DNA of 64,000 nucleotides from Bog-473 sp963779735 (GCA_963779735.1 CAVZZJ010000004.1:310001-374000); one strand, 5' to 3'; shown: positions 17,966-26,628, counted from the stretch's first letter. The notes: a model not told the origin generated them from the letters alone. Numbers and translations are program-made.

Positions 17966-18514
17966 TCACAAGATCTGACGGGCAGATCCGACCTTCCTTC
18001 CCATCGAGTTGAACGCCTGGAGTTCGATGGGACCGACCCCCACGGACATGACAACAAATGCTCCCACTTGCGAACTGACCGTGATTTGTCGGCGAAGGTC
18101 GCCCTGCACTATCTGGATGTTCTCAACGCTCGGACCGGCAAACCCGACGACGGCTTGAAGCATCTGGTTTTCAGCGGTCGCAGTGTCGACGCTTTGGCCA
18201 CCTGTCAAGAGGAGCAAGAGCGGACCACCACCCATCCATTCGTCGGGTGGCGGAGACCACGGAATGGGCCATTCAGTGCCATGGGTGCCATTAGTACCCA
18301 TATCTGCCCAGCGCCCATCATTCTGGCGCAGTGCCCTCAGGCATTCCGCACACCACTCGCCCGTTTCGTCAACGGAGAAGATAAACGCTGCTCCCCAATG
18401 GTCGAACTGGTCGATGGCGAGGACACACTCGTCGACCGGCGAATCCTGGACGAGGTCAACATCAAGACGCTGACGATCGAACATCTCGGTCACGCTTTGC
18501 CTGGACACCCCCAT
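17966..18514 (-). CDS. hypothetical protein
   Basis: About 182 residues from a start at 18514 (MGVSRQSVTEMF). It looks like a soluble mixed alpha/beta protein with a C-terminal ITVSSQVGAFVVMSVGVGP strand-rich segment. GEWCAECLRALRQ at about residues 51-63 carries a CxxC pair that could bind metal or form a disulfide. I do not recognise the family. A copy of the palindromic element lies upstream at 18580-18607, between it and the MDMPI gene. Confidence 0.5.
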   Translation of the reverse strand: MGVSRQSVTEMFDRQRLDVDLVQDSPVDECVLAIDQFDHWGAAFIFSVDETGEWCAECLRALRQNDGRWADMGTNGTHGTEWPIPWSPPPDEWMGGGPLLLLLTGGQSVDTATAENQMLQAVVGFAGPSVENIQIVQGDLRRQITVSSQVGAFVVMSVGVGPIELQAFNSMGRKVGSARQIL

Positions 18515-18579
18515 AACGCTCCCACACGGCGGCGAGTCGCCGACCAAACCGTCCCCGACCACCAGCAGGCGATTGACTG

Positions 18580-18607
18580 GGAGCCCCTACCGCCGGGACT
18601 GGGTCCC
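18580..18607. repeat. cassette-boundary palindrome (outlying copy, 3' of MDMPI gene)
   Basis: gagcccc...taccgccggg...actgggtccc. It matches the array consensus (GTGCCCC, GCCGG, GGGGCA arms) and closely matches the copy at 32201. It ends 2 bases from the MDMPI stop. Confidence 0.6.
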
Positions 18608-18609
18608 TC

Positions 18610-19230
18610 TCAATGTAAGGCCCCGAGCCCTGGTCCTTCTAGACGAGGGAGAACTTGTCGTCTGTTGGCAACGAAGAGAACGAGGTCAATGGTTCTCCCT
18701 CTTATCTCCGTTCCACTTCCACTGGACCAGTCGAGGTCCGTCGCCACCAAGCGGTGCCCTCGGTGAGGTGCTGCATGGACGACGATTCGCGCTCTGTTCC
18801 AGTACGCATCCAAGACGGACGCCGCAACGTCGGGGCGTACGTCGACATCCTCGCCAAATGGCCTAAATGCGTCTGCACTGTGCACCACAACGTCACCCAT
18901 GCCGAATGGCTTCGAGGAGCCGCCGGAACGAAGGCGCTTGTCAGCCGCACTACGGAGCCGATCAGCTAGCTCCGGAACCGGCACGCCGCTGAGGCGCTTG
19001 GCAGCTTTACTCACCGAGTGGTCGGGTCGAAATCCACCTCGAAGTAGGTCACTCATTAACGACCACGGAGTGGACTCAGCATTCTTTACAAGGTGGGCGA
19101 GCAGGTCCCGCACTTGCCAGCCCGAACACCAGGACGCTTCATCCCACGCTGTTTCGTCCAGTGCCACAATGCGGTCGGCGAACTGGTGACGTAGGCGAGC
19201 GACCTCTCGTGGTACCTCAGCGGTCTCCAC
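18610..19230 (-). CDS. maleylpyruvate isomerase/DinB-fold (mycothiol-dependent type) protein
   Basis: About 206 residues from the GTG at 19230; an ATG at 19335 would add 35 poor-quality residues. The N-terminal DinB four-helix domain shows LRHQFADRIVALDETAWDEAS then GWQVRDLLAHLVKNAEST, with the family metal histidine in the LLAHL segment. Members (TIGR03083) are mycothiol-dependent isomerases or S-transferases of unknown substrate. The gene is flanked on both sides by copies of the palindrome that otherwise marks the 32-54 kb array, so it looks like a single displaced cassette. Confidence 0.78.
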   Translation of the reverse strand: METAEVPREVARLRHQFADRIVALDETAWDEASWCSGWQVRDLLAHLVKNAESTPWSLMSDLLRGGFRPDHSVSKAAKRLSGVPVPELADRLRSAADKRLRSGGSSKPFGMGDVVVHSADAFRPFGEDVDVRPDVAASVLDAYWNRARIVVHAAPHRGHRLVATDLDWSSGSGTEIRGRTIDLVLFVANRRQVLPRLEGPGLGALH

Positions 19231-19277
19231 GGCACCGACTATTACACCGGAGACGGCACCGAGGCGAACTCGACCCT

Positions 19278-19312
19278 CGCCCCGAACACCGGGAGGGTGG
19301 GATGGTCCGGCG
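19278..19312. repeat. cassette-boundary palindrome (outlying copy, 5' of MDMPI gene)
   Basis: cgccccgaac...accgggagggtggga...tggtccggcg. Its centre is the same as the copy at 41875 (ccgggagggtggg). Together with 18580-18607 it brackets the MDMPI gene. Confidence 0.6.
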
Positions 19313-19363
19313 TTTCGCCCTCTTGCTGTCCACATTTCTGCGCGGGAGGACTACCGTCAACTC

Positions 19364-19531
19364 ATGGCAACCCATGATGTCACCGTCGACCTCCCCACCC
19401 GTTTCGTGCTCCGCTCGGACGTGACCTTCGTCGTACGGAGTGACGACGTCAAGCTTGGGGAACTCCAAGTGAGCAAAGGTTCTATCGACTGGCTGCCGGG
19501 TAACGGCCGGACCTGCGCTCGGATGCGGTAG
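19364..19531 (+). pseudogene. short conserved-type protein with probable nonsense codon
   Basis: A 55-residue frame: MATHDVTVDLPTRFVLRSD, then FVVRSDDVKLGELQVSKG and SIDWLPGNGR, before TAG at 19529. From memory, actinobacterial homologues continue with a Trp-Glu-(Lys/Arg)-Phe segment after a basic stretch. Here the bases after the stop read EKFNDLMKSAGVLRR in the same frame, so the TAG looks like a mutated TGG. The readable frame otherwise runs to 19829. Function is unknown. A gggagga lies 13 bases upstream. Confidence 0.5.
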
Positions 19532-19633
19532 GAGAAGTTCAACGACCTCATGAAATCGGCTGGCGTTTTACGCAGAGGCTTCGCGTGTACGTCACAGGGC
19601 GAGTTGAAGCTAACTTTCGATCGGAATCGGCCT

Positions 19634-20131
19634 TCAACCTTGATTTATGTGGGCGTTTGTGGTTGTGACAGCCTTGAAGGCCAGTCTCTTTGCTTGCCCG
19701 AAAAGCTTGATGCCATGCAACGCGGTCTCGATGTCCGCAGCGCTGTCCAAATGACCGATGGTGAACATCAAGTTTTGCTCGATGAGGGAGTCTGCAAGAT
19801 CGAGTGCGCGTCTTCCACGTGTCGTTAGCGCATGGATGACGCGCCTGCGATCTGCTGAGTCTGGTCGTCGCGTGATATAGCGCTTCTCGACGAGGCCATC
19901 CACGATTCGAGTGACGCTTTGCTTGCTCACGGTGATTTCGAAGGCGAGGTCCGATTGGATCGCCCGGCCACGCCGGAGGTGGTGCAGGATTCGATACTGG
20001 GTGACCGAGAGGCCGGTGTTCGCCAGTGTCAAATCCGCGAGACGCCCGAGACCGACAATCGCTTCGCCAATTTGAAGGCTCGTTGCTTGCGCGGTCGCCG
20101 TCTGAGGGTGGATGAGGGCGAGGTTCGCCAC
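19634..20131 (-). CDS. MarR-family transcriptional regulator
   Basis: A 165-residue winged-helix repressor. LSVTQYRILHHLRRGRAIQSDLA and VSKQSVTRIVDGLVEKRYI form the helix-turn-helix, and RRPDSADRRRVIHALTTRGR is the beta-wing with the family D-R-R signature. MarR proteins bind palindromic operators and are released by phenolic or other ligands. It is divergent from the DUF1593 gene, with a 118-base shared upstream region that contains the gaattattc palindrome at 20235-20243. The neighbour may be its target (inference). Confidence 0.9.
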   Translation of the reverse strand: MANLALIHPQTATAQATSLQIGEAIVGLGRLADLTLANTGLSVTQYRILHHLRRGRAIQSDLAFEITVSKQSVTRIVDGLVEKRYITRRPDSADRRRVIHALTTRGRRALDLADSLIEQNLMFTIGHLDSAADIETALHGIKLFGQAKRLAFKAVTTTNAHINQG

Positions 20132-20209
20132 GTGGAGCAGGGGACTTCGGCACCTCCCAATCGTACTTCCGGTCGCAACTCGGGCGCCGTTCCCGGTTGA
20201 CGTGTCAGT

Positions 20210-20262
20210 GTGCTCTCAATTAGTCTCCTGAACGGAATTATTCTGATATGTGAACTATCCTG
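20210..20262. promoter_or_regulatory. divergent marR / DUF1593 promoter region
   Basis: The only AT-rich stretch in the 118-base gap (caattag...cggaattattctgatatg). It holds the 9-base palindrome gaattattc, which could be a MarR operator half-site overlapping a -10 element. No further support. Confidence 0.3.
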
Positions 20263-21863
20263 AGGGAGGAACCATCATCCGGCGCTATTGGGTCTGGGAG
20301 GGTCGGAGGCGCGTCGTTGTGAGGGCGGCGTGCCTCGGGGCGGTTGCGGCAGCCTTCGCAGCGATGACTTTCTTGCCGCCGATTTCTGTCGGCTCAGCCG
20401 CTCCAAACATGGCCGGGACCTCAAACTCTGCGGCCACCGCAATCGACAGCTACTCGGGGCCGGCCCGCGAAATCAGCCTCAACGATTTCGGTGGTCCCAT
20501 CCAAATCGATCCGTTCAGCGATCCCGATAATGAGGAGAACCTCGTCAGGAATTTGCTCTATTCCAATGAGATCGATCTGCAGGGCATCATCAGCACTACG
20601 TCCATCTGGAAGAAGAAGCTCAACGGCTACAGCACGTCCGCTCCTATGCATATCATTAACGCCTACTGCGAGGTCCGCTCCAACCTGGCGGCGCACGACC
20701 CGGCTTACCCGAGTTGCGCCCATGTCAGATCCCTATTCGCCCTCGGTCAACCTAACTTTGGTCTGGCGGGCATCGGTCGAGGGCAACCACTCAGCCAAGG
20801 CGCCAAGATGATCATTGCAAGGGCCGATGAGCGCGATCCCCGACCTCTTTGGTTGGCCATCGGCGGCGGCGCGAACACCTTGGCCGAGGCTCTCTGGTGG
20901 GTTAAGAAGTCCCGCACTCCAGCCGAGGTCGCCGCCTTCGTGCGAAAGCTACGCGTCTACTCGATCTCGGACCAAGACGATACGGATGCCTGGATTCGGC
21001 GGGAATTTCCGCAGCTTCTCTGGGTAGGCACCCCAGGGAGCAACTACTCCACTGCCACGTGGTCTGGGTTGTCCGGCGAGGCGTTCTATCGGCCGACAAC
21101 CGTCAATCAAGGGCCAAACAGTTCGCTCGTTACCCTGCAGTGGCTTCGGGTGAACATTCAAGACAAAGGTCCACTGGGGGCCGCTTACCCAACACCTTTC
21201 GCTATCGCTGAAGGCGACACCGCTGCATGGCTGAACCTGGTTAGCAACGGCCTTGACGCTGCCAGTAACCCGACATGGGGCGGGTGGGGAGGAAGGTACG
21301 TCTTCTGTCAGCCTCCGGGGGAACCACGACCCTTCTTCACCCAATGCAGCGGATCTGCAGATACAGTTGTAGGTTTCGACGGTCAGCTGCACACTGATGA
21401 CTTTGCCACGATCTACCGCTGGCGGCAGGCGTACCAGGATGACTTCGCTGACCGAATGGATTGGACTCTGAGTGCGAACGTAGCGGATGCCAATTACCCA
21501 CCAACCGTGAGGGTAAATGGGGTCGGTGGAACCGGCGTGATTTACGTTTCAGTGCGGCCCGGTACACCGGTCCATCTCCTCGCCCGCGCAACGGATCGGG
21601 CTAAGGGCCACCTTGTTTACGCTTGGTTCTGGTATCCGGAGGCGGGGCGAAACGAAATCGCATCCTCACCGCCCGTCCGGCTGTCGAGTGCGACCGGACA
21701 ACGCACTACCGTCACCGCCTTAAAGCTCGGAAACGGAGAAGCGCACGTGATCCTTGCCGTCACCAACACTGGAAAAGGGCTACCGGAGACGTCGTATCGC
21801 CGGGTGGTGTTGCTCGTTCGACAAAACGGAGCGGATCAACCAGCTATTTCCTCACGCCCTTGA
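20250..21863 (+). CDS. exported DUF1593 (nucleoside-hydrolase-like) protein
   Basis: A 537-residue protein with a signal-anchor near residues 25-50 (VVRAACLGAVAAAFAAMTFL). The middle domain matches the DUF1593/Sde182 nucleoside-hydrolase-like fold (EENLVRNLLYSNEIDLQGII, LWLAIGGGANTLAEAL, ISDQDDTDAWI). A C-terminal Ig-like domain (VNGVGGTGVIYVSVRPGTPV) follows. Family members are associated with polysaccharide breakdown, but the reaction is unproven. The start is uncertain: GTG at 20250 is used, although gagggagga at 20264 suggests a start a few codons later. Base composition is lower in GC than the neighbouring core genes, which fits island origin. Confidence 0.8.
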   Translation: MNYPEGGTIIRRYWVWEGRRRVVVRAACLGAVAAAFAAMTFLPPISVGSAAPNMAGTSNSAATAIDSYSGPAREISLNDFGGPIQIDPFSDPDNEENLVRNLLYSNEIDLQGIISTTSIWKKKLNGYSTSAPMHIINAYCEVRSNLAAHDPAYPSCAHVRSLFALGQPNFGLAGIGRGQPLSQGAKMIIARADERDPRPLWLAIGGGANTLAEALWWVKKSRTPAEVAAFVRKLRVYSISDQDDTDAWIRREFPQLLWVGTPGSNYSTATWSGLSGEAFYRPTTVNQGPNSSLVTLQWLRVNIQDKGPLGAAYPTPFAIAEGDTAAWLNLVSNGLDAASNPTWGGWGGRYVFCQPPGEPRPFFTQCSGSADTVVGFDGQLHTDDFATIYRWRQAYQDDFADRMDWTLSANVADANYPPTVRVNGVGGTGVIYVSVRPGTPVHLLARATDRAKGHLVYAWFWYPEAGRNEIASSPPVRLSSATGQRTTVTALKLGNGEAHVILAVTNTGKGLPETSYRRVVLLVRQNGADQPAISSRP

Positions 21864-22017
21864 AGGTGGACCCCTCGGGCTGCTGCAACGGCTGAACGGC
21901 TACAACGAAGTAAACGTATTGCTTCGTCCTGCCTGACGCCGGAGATTTTCGACCAGAGGCTCTGCCGCATCGGTCAGCTGTGGGACGAGCGGATCGGCGT
22001 CATGCGAAGCCACTTAC

Positions 22018-22950
22018 ATGCTCCTTTGGTCTGTGGTCGAGCACTACACGGCGTTGCGATTCGGCCCAGGTCTCGATGCCGACGATTTCCGAAACTCCCC
22101 AGGGGCGATCAACGAAATTCCCCAGTTGAACCAGCCCAGCAAGGTCGAAGAAAGCACCCACTACGGTGTGCAGGTGCTGACGGGAGCCTGGGTCTATATT
22201 GCCGCCCTGGGGGCGTCGTTCACGATCGCGACTGTTGCCAGCCCGGCAGGGGTGTCGGGAGCGGTCCTCCTGCTGCCATTCCAAGTCGGAGTGCTGGGCA
22301 CTCCCAGCCCCGCAGTAACGCCAACTAACCTGCTCTACAACGTGGTAGCGACCCCTGGGGCGTTGTACCGCTACTGGCGGCAGGGACAGGTCGGAGGCCG
22401 GTTAACACGGCTGCTGGTACTAGGAACGCTGCCCGGTGTCATCGTCGGCTCGATAATCAGGGTGGAGCTGCTCCCCGGTGCGTTGGCCTTCGATGTGGTC
22501 ATCGCCATAGTCCTGGTTCCTCTTGGAGCATGGCTTCTTGCCGACCGGCGATTGCCCTCGGGCGTGCATTTCTCTACCTCGACGCTAGGGGTAACGGCGG
22601 CGATCGTGGGGTGCGTGGGCGGGATCTACGGGATCGGGGGCGGTTCGATCCTCGCCCCGATTCTGATCGGCTCAGGACGGTCCGCTGCCGAGGTTGCGCC
22701 CGCCACCCTCGCTTCGACATTCGTAGCCTCCGTCGCGGGCGTCGTGACGTTCTTTCTGCTCTCGACGCGCCACCACGGCCCCATTGCCCCCGATTGGGGA
22801 GTAGGGATCGCGCTCGGCATCGGCGGCCTGCTGGGTGGATACACAGGCGCTCGACTCCAGCCACGCCTTCCCGAATCGGCGATCCGTCACCTACTCGGAC
22901 TGTTGGTTCTGGCGATCGGCATTCGCTACGCCTGGCTCGCCGCCGGCTGA
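22018..22950 (+). CDS. TauE/SafE-family membrane protein (sulfite/anion exporter-like)
   Basis: A 310-residue multi-pass membrane protein with the duplicated TauE/SafE signature: SPAGVSGAVLLLPFQ in the first half and YGIGGGSILAPILIG in the second. It has about eight predicted helices and ends within the last one (HLLGLLVLAIGIRYAWLAAG). Family members move sulfite, sulfoacetate or related anions. The roughly 50-residue hydrophilic N-terminus before the first helix is unusually long, and the real start may be internal. It stands alone in the island; the substrate is unknown. Confidence 0.85.
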   Translation: MLLWSVVEHYTALRFGPGLDADDFRNSPGAINEIPQLNQPSKVEESTHYGVQVLTGAWVYIAALGASFTIATVASPAGVSGAVLLLPFQVGVLGTPSPAVTPTNLLYNVVATPGALYRYWRQGQVGGRLTRLLVLGTLPGVIVGSIIRVELLPGALAFDVVIAIVLVPLGAWLLADRRLPSGVHFSTSTLGVTAAIVGCVGGIYGIGGGSILAPILIGSGRSAAEVAPATLASTFVASVAGVVTFFLLSTRHHGPIAPDWGVGIALGIGGLLGGYTGARLQPRLPESAIRHLLGLLVLAIGIRYAWLAAG

Positions 22951-23002
22951 ACTCTGGCTTGAAGCCTGGGGTGCCCCACTCGTGCCTGCGCTGGGCGACT
23001 AC

Positions 23003-23197
23003 CTATACCAACGTTCGCCTAACCCCTACCAACTCGCCAGCGTGCCTCTCGCACGACCAGACGGGCTTCCACCCAGTGGCGTATCGGTGACGACCCCGCC
23101 AGGAGACGGGGGCCATACAGTGGCCCGCCTGGCCTGAGGGTTTCTCGTAGACGAATCGCCAGCAACGGCCCGGCTAGGCGAAGATCCCCGGAGCCAC
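23003..23197 (-). pseudogene. pseudogene of a small Cys/His protein (paralogue of 31605-31799)
   Basis: The minus-strand translation after a GTG at 23197 is APGIFA, then TAG, then GRCWRFVYEKPSGQAGHC and VWSCERHAGELVG. The paralogue at 31605 is the same, apart from a CAG where this copy has TAG and a few substitutions. No start codon lies between the TAG and the internal Met, so a full product is unlikely. The cysteines and histidines (GRCW, GHC, SCERH) suggest a small zinc-binding protein. Confidence 0.7.
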
Positions 23198-23411
23198 CGT
23201 GCCCACGATTCCGAGATGGTCGATCCGGCTGTTGAGCGTCGAGAGGACGAAGGGCTCCACGTTGGCAGGGTAATCCGGAGTTGCTCAACCCCTTCTCAAG
23301 GTGCTCGGTCGGTCAGCCCCGTCGGGGCCGGCCGGTGTTTTCGTAGACGAAAGTCGGTTGACGAGCCCCTTGCCCTGCGGCAGCATTCCCAGCGACGAGC
23401 AAGGGGGTGCG

Positions 23412-24959
23412 ATGTACCCACGGGTCTACGCGGAGAGCAGTCCGGACAAGCCCGCCGTGGTCATGGCCGCCAGCGGCGAGGTCGTCACCTACAGAGAGCT
23501 CGACGACGAGTCCAGCCGCTTTTCGAGTGCCTTGCGCGCCGCCGGCCTGGAACGGGGCGATCGTGTTGCTGTCCTCATGGCCAATAATGCTCGGTACCTG
23601 ACCGTGTGTTGGGCGGCACGGCGCGTCGGGCTCTACTACGTACCCCTGAACTGGCATCTCACCCCGCACGAGCTCGAGTACATCATCGACAACTGCGGTG
23701 CCAAGGTGCTCGTCACCGATGCCATGAACGCCACGGCCGCAAGGGCACTGCTGTCCCGATGTGCATCCCTCCATCTGGCCGTAGCCGTCGACGCCGATCT
23801 GGAAGGCTTCGAGTCGTTCGGCGCGTTGATCGACCGCCGCGAGCCGATCCGTTCCGAAGACGAGACGCTCGGCGACGCCATGATGTATACCTCGGCGACC
23901 ACTGGTCGCCCCAAGGGCGTCGTACGTCCCCTCATTGACCTCCATCCCGCCGATTACCCGGAGGGTCCGCTGAAGCGATTCCTGGACCTGTTCGGGCTGA
24001 GCGCGACCTGCCGCTTCTTGACCCCCGGTGCCCCGCTGTATCACGCCGCACCTCACGGATTCTCCATGGGCGTAACCCGGCTGGGGGGCACCAACGTCAT
24101 CATGGAGCGATTCGACGCGGAGGCCGCCCTTGCCACCATCGAGCGCTACGGAGTGACCCACAGCCAGTGGGTGCCCACCATGTTCATCCGGCTGCTGCGT
24201 TTGCCCGCGGCGACCCGAGCAGCCTACGACCTGTCGTCCCACGAAGTGGCCTTCCACGTCGCAGCACCCTGCCCGGTACCGACCAAGGAACAGATGATCG
24301 ACTGGTGGGGTCCGATCGTCCAGGAGTACTACGCGTCCTCGGAGGGCGTCGGTGCCTCCCACATCGATTCGGCGGACTGGCTCGCCCATCGGGGTTCGGT
24401 CGGGCGGGCTATCGTGGGAACCCTGCACGTCCTGGACGATGACGGCAACGAATTGGCGCCCGGCGCACCCGGAACCATCTACTTCGAGAGCGGTCTCCGC
24501 TTGGAGTACTTGGACGATCCCGAAAAGACGAGGGCAGCCCACAGCTCCCAAGGATGGGTGACGATAGGGGACGTCGGCTACGTCGACGAGGACGGCTACC
24601 TGTACCTGACCGACCGCAAGGACAACATGATCATCTCCGGTGGGGTCAACATCTACCCCCAAGAAGCCGAGGACGTGTTGCTGCAGCACCCCAAGGTGGC
24701 TGACGCCGCCGTCATCGGCGTCCCCAACTACGAATTCGGTGAAGAGGTCAAGGCGGTCGTGGAGCTCGTCGACCCAACCGATGAGTCCACGGCTCTGGCT
24801 GCGGAGCTCATAGCCTTCTGCCAGTCCCAGCTGGCCGCTTACAAATGCCCCCGCTCGGTCGACTTCGAAGCCGAGCTGCCCCGTGCCCCTTCGGGGAAGC
24901 TCTACAAGCGCCGCCTTCGCGATCGTTACTGGGAGGGACACTCCAGCAAAGTGATCTGA
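23412..24959 (+). CDS. long-/medium-chain acyl-CoA ligase (FadD-like)
   Basis: A 515-residue AMP-forming enzyme that activates a carboxylic acid to its CoA thioester through an acyl-adenylate. Motif A3 (YTSATTGRPKGV) lies at residues 159-170, the A5-like YYASSEGVG near 313, and A7/A8 (GDVGYVDEDGYLYLTDRKDNMI) near 390-411. The catalytic lysine sits in APSGKLYKRRLR near the C-terminus. The ATG at 23412 lies 4 bases after a gggggtg Shine-Dalgarno-like stretch. Nothing nearby defines the substrate. It is the last gene before the right repeat of the island. Confidence 0.92.
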   Translation: MYPRVYAESSPDKPAVVMAASGEVVTYRELDDESSRFSSALRAAGLERGDRVAVLMANNARYLTVCWAARRVGLYYVPLNWHLTPHELEYIIDNCGAKVLVTDAMNATAARALLSRCASLHLAVAVDADLEGFESFGALIDRREPIRSEDETLGDAMMYTSATTGRPKGVVRPLIDLHPADYPEGPLKRFLDLFGLSATCRFLTPGAPLYHAAPHGFSMGVTRLGGTNVIMERFDAEAALATIERYGVTHSQWVPTMFIRLLRLPAATRAAYDLSSHEVAFHVAAPCPVPTKEQMIDWWGPIVQEYYASSEGVGASHIDSADWLAHRGSVGRAIVGTLHVLDDDGNELAPGAPGTIYFESGLRLEYLDDPEKTRAAHSSQGWVTIGDVGYVDEDGYLYLTDRKDNMIISGGVNIYPQEAEDVLLQHPKVADAAVIGVPNYEFGEEVKAVVELVDPTDESTALAAELIAFCQSQLAAYKCPRSVDFEAELPRAPSGKLYKRRLRDRYWEGHSSKVI

Positions 24960-25073
24960 CGCTGTGCCAGAGCTGTTCTCTAATCCAGAGTCGACCGCCA
25001 ACTCAGACCCCTCCCCAAGGTGCTCCGCCGGTCGGCCCCCCCTCGCCCCGCCCCCTGAGGTCGATCCGAGCCC

Positions 25074-25240
25074 CCCCGACCCCCTTTACCGCACCTTCGG
25101 GCTCCAGTCTCCGGTCGGCTCCCTACGGTCGCCGCCGTCGCTGTCGCCCTCGTGCCCCCGCCCATCTCTTCACCCCATCCGCCCAGGTCCCCGCCCTGCA
25201 CGCCCCGCCGTTGGCCCCCTTCTGCTGCCCCTCTCTCCTC
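25074..25240 (-). repeat. G-rich block, right copy of the inverted pair
   Basis: Reverse-complement copy of 17706-17870, lying immediately left of the second 28-bp direct repeat. The pair therefore faces inward around the segment from the MDMPI gene to the acyl-CoA ligase. The rest of 24960-25305 has no gene. Confidence 0.85.
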
Positions 25241-25242
25241 TC

Positions 25243-25270
25243 CCAGGGAAAAGCCAGGTGGGATAGGAGA
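25243..25270. repeat. 28-bp direct repeat, right copy (attachment-site-like)
   Basis: Identical to 17685-17712 and in the same orientation. It lacks the rest of the tRNA and so resembles the distal attachment site of an element integrated at tRNA-Arg. Confidence 0.85.
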
Positions 25271-25305
25271 TAGAGGGCAGCGAAACGCCGCATACCCGGT
25301 CAGTC

Positions 25306-26628
25306 TCAGGGCGCGGCGTCGGCTGGCATCGGGGCTTCGGCCTCGTCCGGCGTATCGACCCATGCGGCGAAGAGGGGCAGACCGAACATCTCGCTGTGCC
25401 CGGCTCGTGACCGGTAGAAGTCGGACTTGCTCCCCGCCAGCGCGAGGGCGGCATGGGGATGATCGAAGTAGAGCCGGGCCCGGCGTTCGAGACCCGTCGC
25501 TGTTGGGGGCGTCTCTTCGCCGAGCAGGATACCGAAGGCGGTGAGGGCGCCCGCCTCGAAGCCCGTGGGCGTGTAGGAGGCGACGGCCGACTGCACGGCA
25601 TCGGTCCCATCCCCGTCGGGATGGGACCCGATCTGCTCGATGAGCGCCCGGAGCGCCGGCTGCGCGGCGAAGAGCTCGGAGGCCTTGAGGTCGAGCCGGC
25701 ACCGGGCGTGCCACGCCGCGAGCACCGCACTCTCGACCTCCTCCGAGCGCTCCCCGGCGACATGGGTGCGAACCTCGCGTTCGGTCAGCTCCCAGGAATG
25801 GCCGCTGCCCAAGGGGAGATCGAAGAGCGAGCAGCGAGCCGACGCCAGATCGTCGTCCCGGTACCGGGCGGCGATCTCGTAGGCGGCCTCGACCACCAGC
25901 CGGCGTTCGACCTCGGGGGCCGCTGCCACCGACACAACACCCAGGTCCTCCTCGGCCAGCGCCAGGTGGACGGCCACCACGCCGACGGCCTCGGTGGTGG
26001 CGAGCATCATGGGGATGCCCGTCTCGCGGGCAAGGAGGACTCGGCTGAGCGAGCCGCGCCAGGGGCTCGAGGCGCGGAGGTGCTCGTCGCCGTCTACGAC
26101 CTCGAAGGGCGTCTTCCACGAGACCCTGGTGGCGATGGCCGAGGCGAGGACGAGCCGGGTCAGCGGCCCGATCTTCAGGGGGAAGCGCTTGATAAGCCCC
26201 AGCGTGTGCCGGTCCGCCCACACGTCCGCCTCCGCCTGGGAGGGCATCGCCCCGCGTTCGATCTGGGAGGGGAGCGTCGCGTTCCAGTCCAAGAGGGCCG
26301 GGGTGATGTCCCAGTCGCGCACCCACAAGGCCATCGCCGTGTGGATGGCGGAGGGCGGGTGGTCGAGGAATCGGCCGAGGAGGTCAGCCGCCTCGCTGAC
26401 CGTACACCCGAGTGCCTCCTCCAGGGCGTCTCGGTCCCCGCTGGACGCGCCCGACGAACAGGCAGCCAGCAGTAGCCAGATGCCGAGCGGCGAGGCGACA
26501 GAGTTCCGCTTGTGTTGCTCGAGTACTGCTGGGCAGACGCGCCGGCCAAAGGCGTCGATGAGTGCTGCAAGGGACGTTTCTGATCTCGCAGGAGTGGCTG
26601 CCACCAAAACAGTCTCGCAGGCAGCCAA
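25306..26628 (-). CDS. serpin-family protein
   Basis: A 440-residue divergent serpin. The N-terminal helix shows NSVASPLGIWLLLAACSSGA (family N..SPlSi..aL..l..GA), the s3A region shows LTRLVLASAIATRVSWKTPF, and the C-terminus shows FYRSRAGHSEMFGLPLFAAWV (family ilFmGrv..P). The hinge before the reactive loop is recognisable as TGFEAGALTAFG. Inhibitory serpins trap serine or cysteine proteases by loop insertion. No signal peptide is obvious, so this one is probably intracellular. The target protease is unknown. Confidence 0.78.
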   Translation of the reverse strand: MAACETVLVAATPARSETSLAALIDAFGRRVCPAVLEQHKRNSVASPLGIWLLLAACSSGASSGDRDALEEALGCTVSEAADLLGRFLDHPPSAIHTAMALWVRDWDITPALLDWNATLPSQIERGAMPSQAEADVWADRHTLGLIKRFPLKIGPLTRLVLASAIATRVSWKTPFEVVDGDEHLRASSPWRGSLSRVLLARETGIPMMLATTEAVGVVAVHLALAEEDLGVVSVAAAPEVERRLVVEAAYEIAARYRDDDLASARCSLFDLPLGSGHSWELTEREVRTHVAGERSEEVESAVLAAWHARCRLDLKASELFAAQPALRALIEQIGSHPDGDGTDAVQSAVASYTPTGFEAGALTAFGILLGEETPPTATGLERRARLYFDHPHAALALAGSKSDFYRSRAGHSEMFGLPLFAAWVDTPDEAEAPMPADAAP

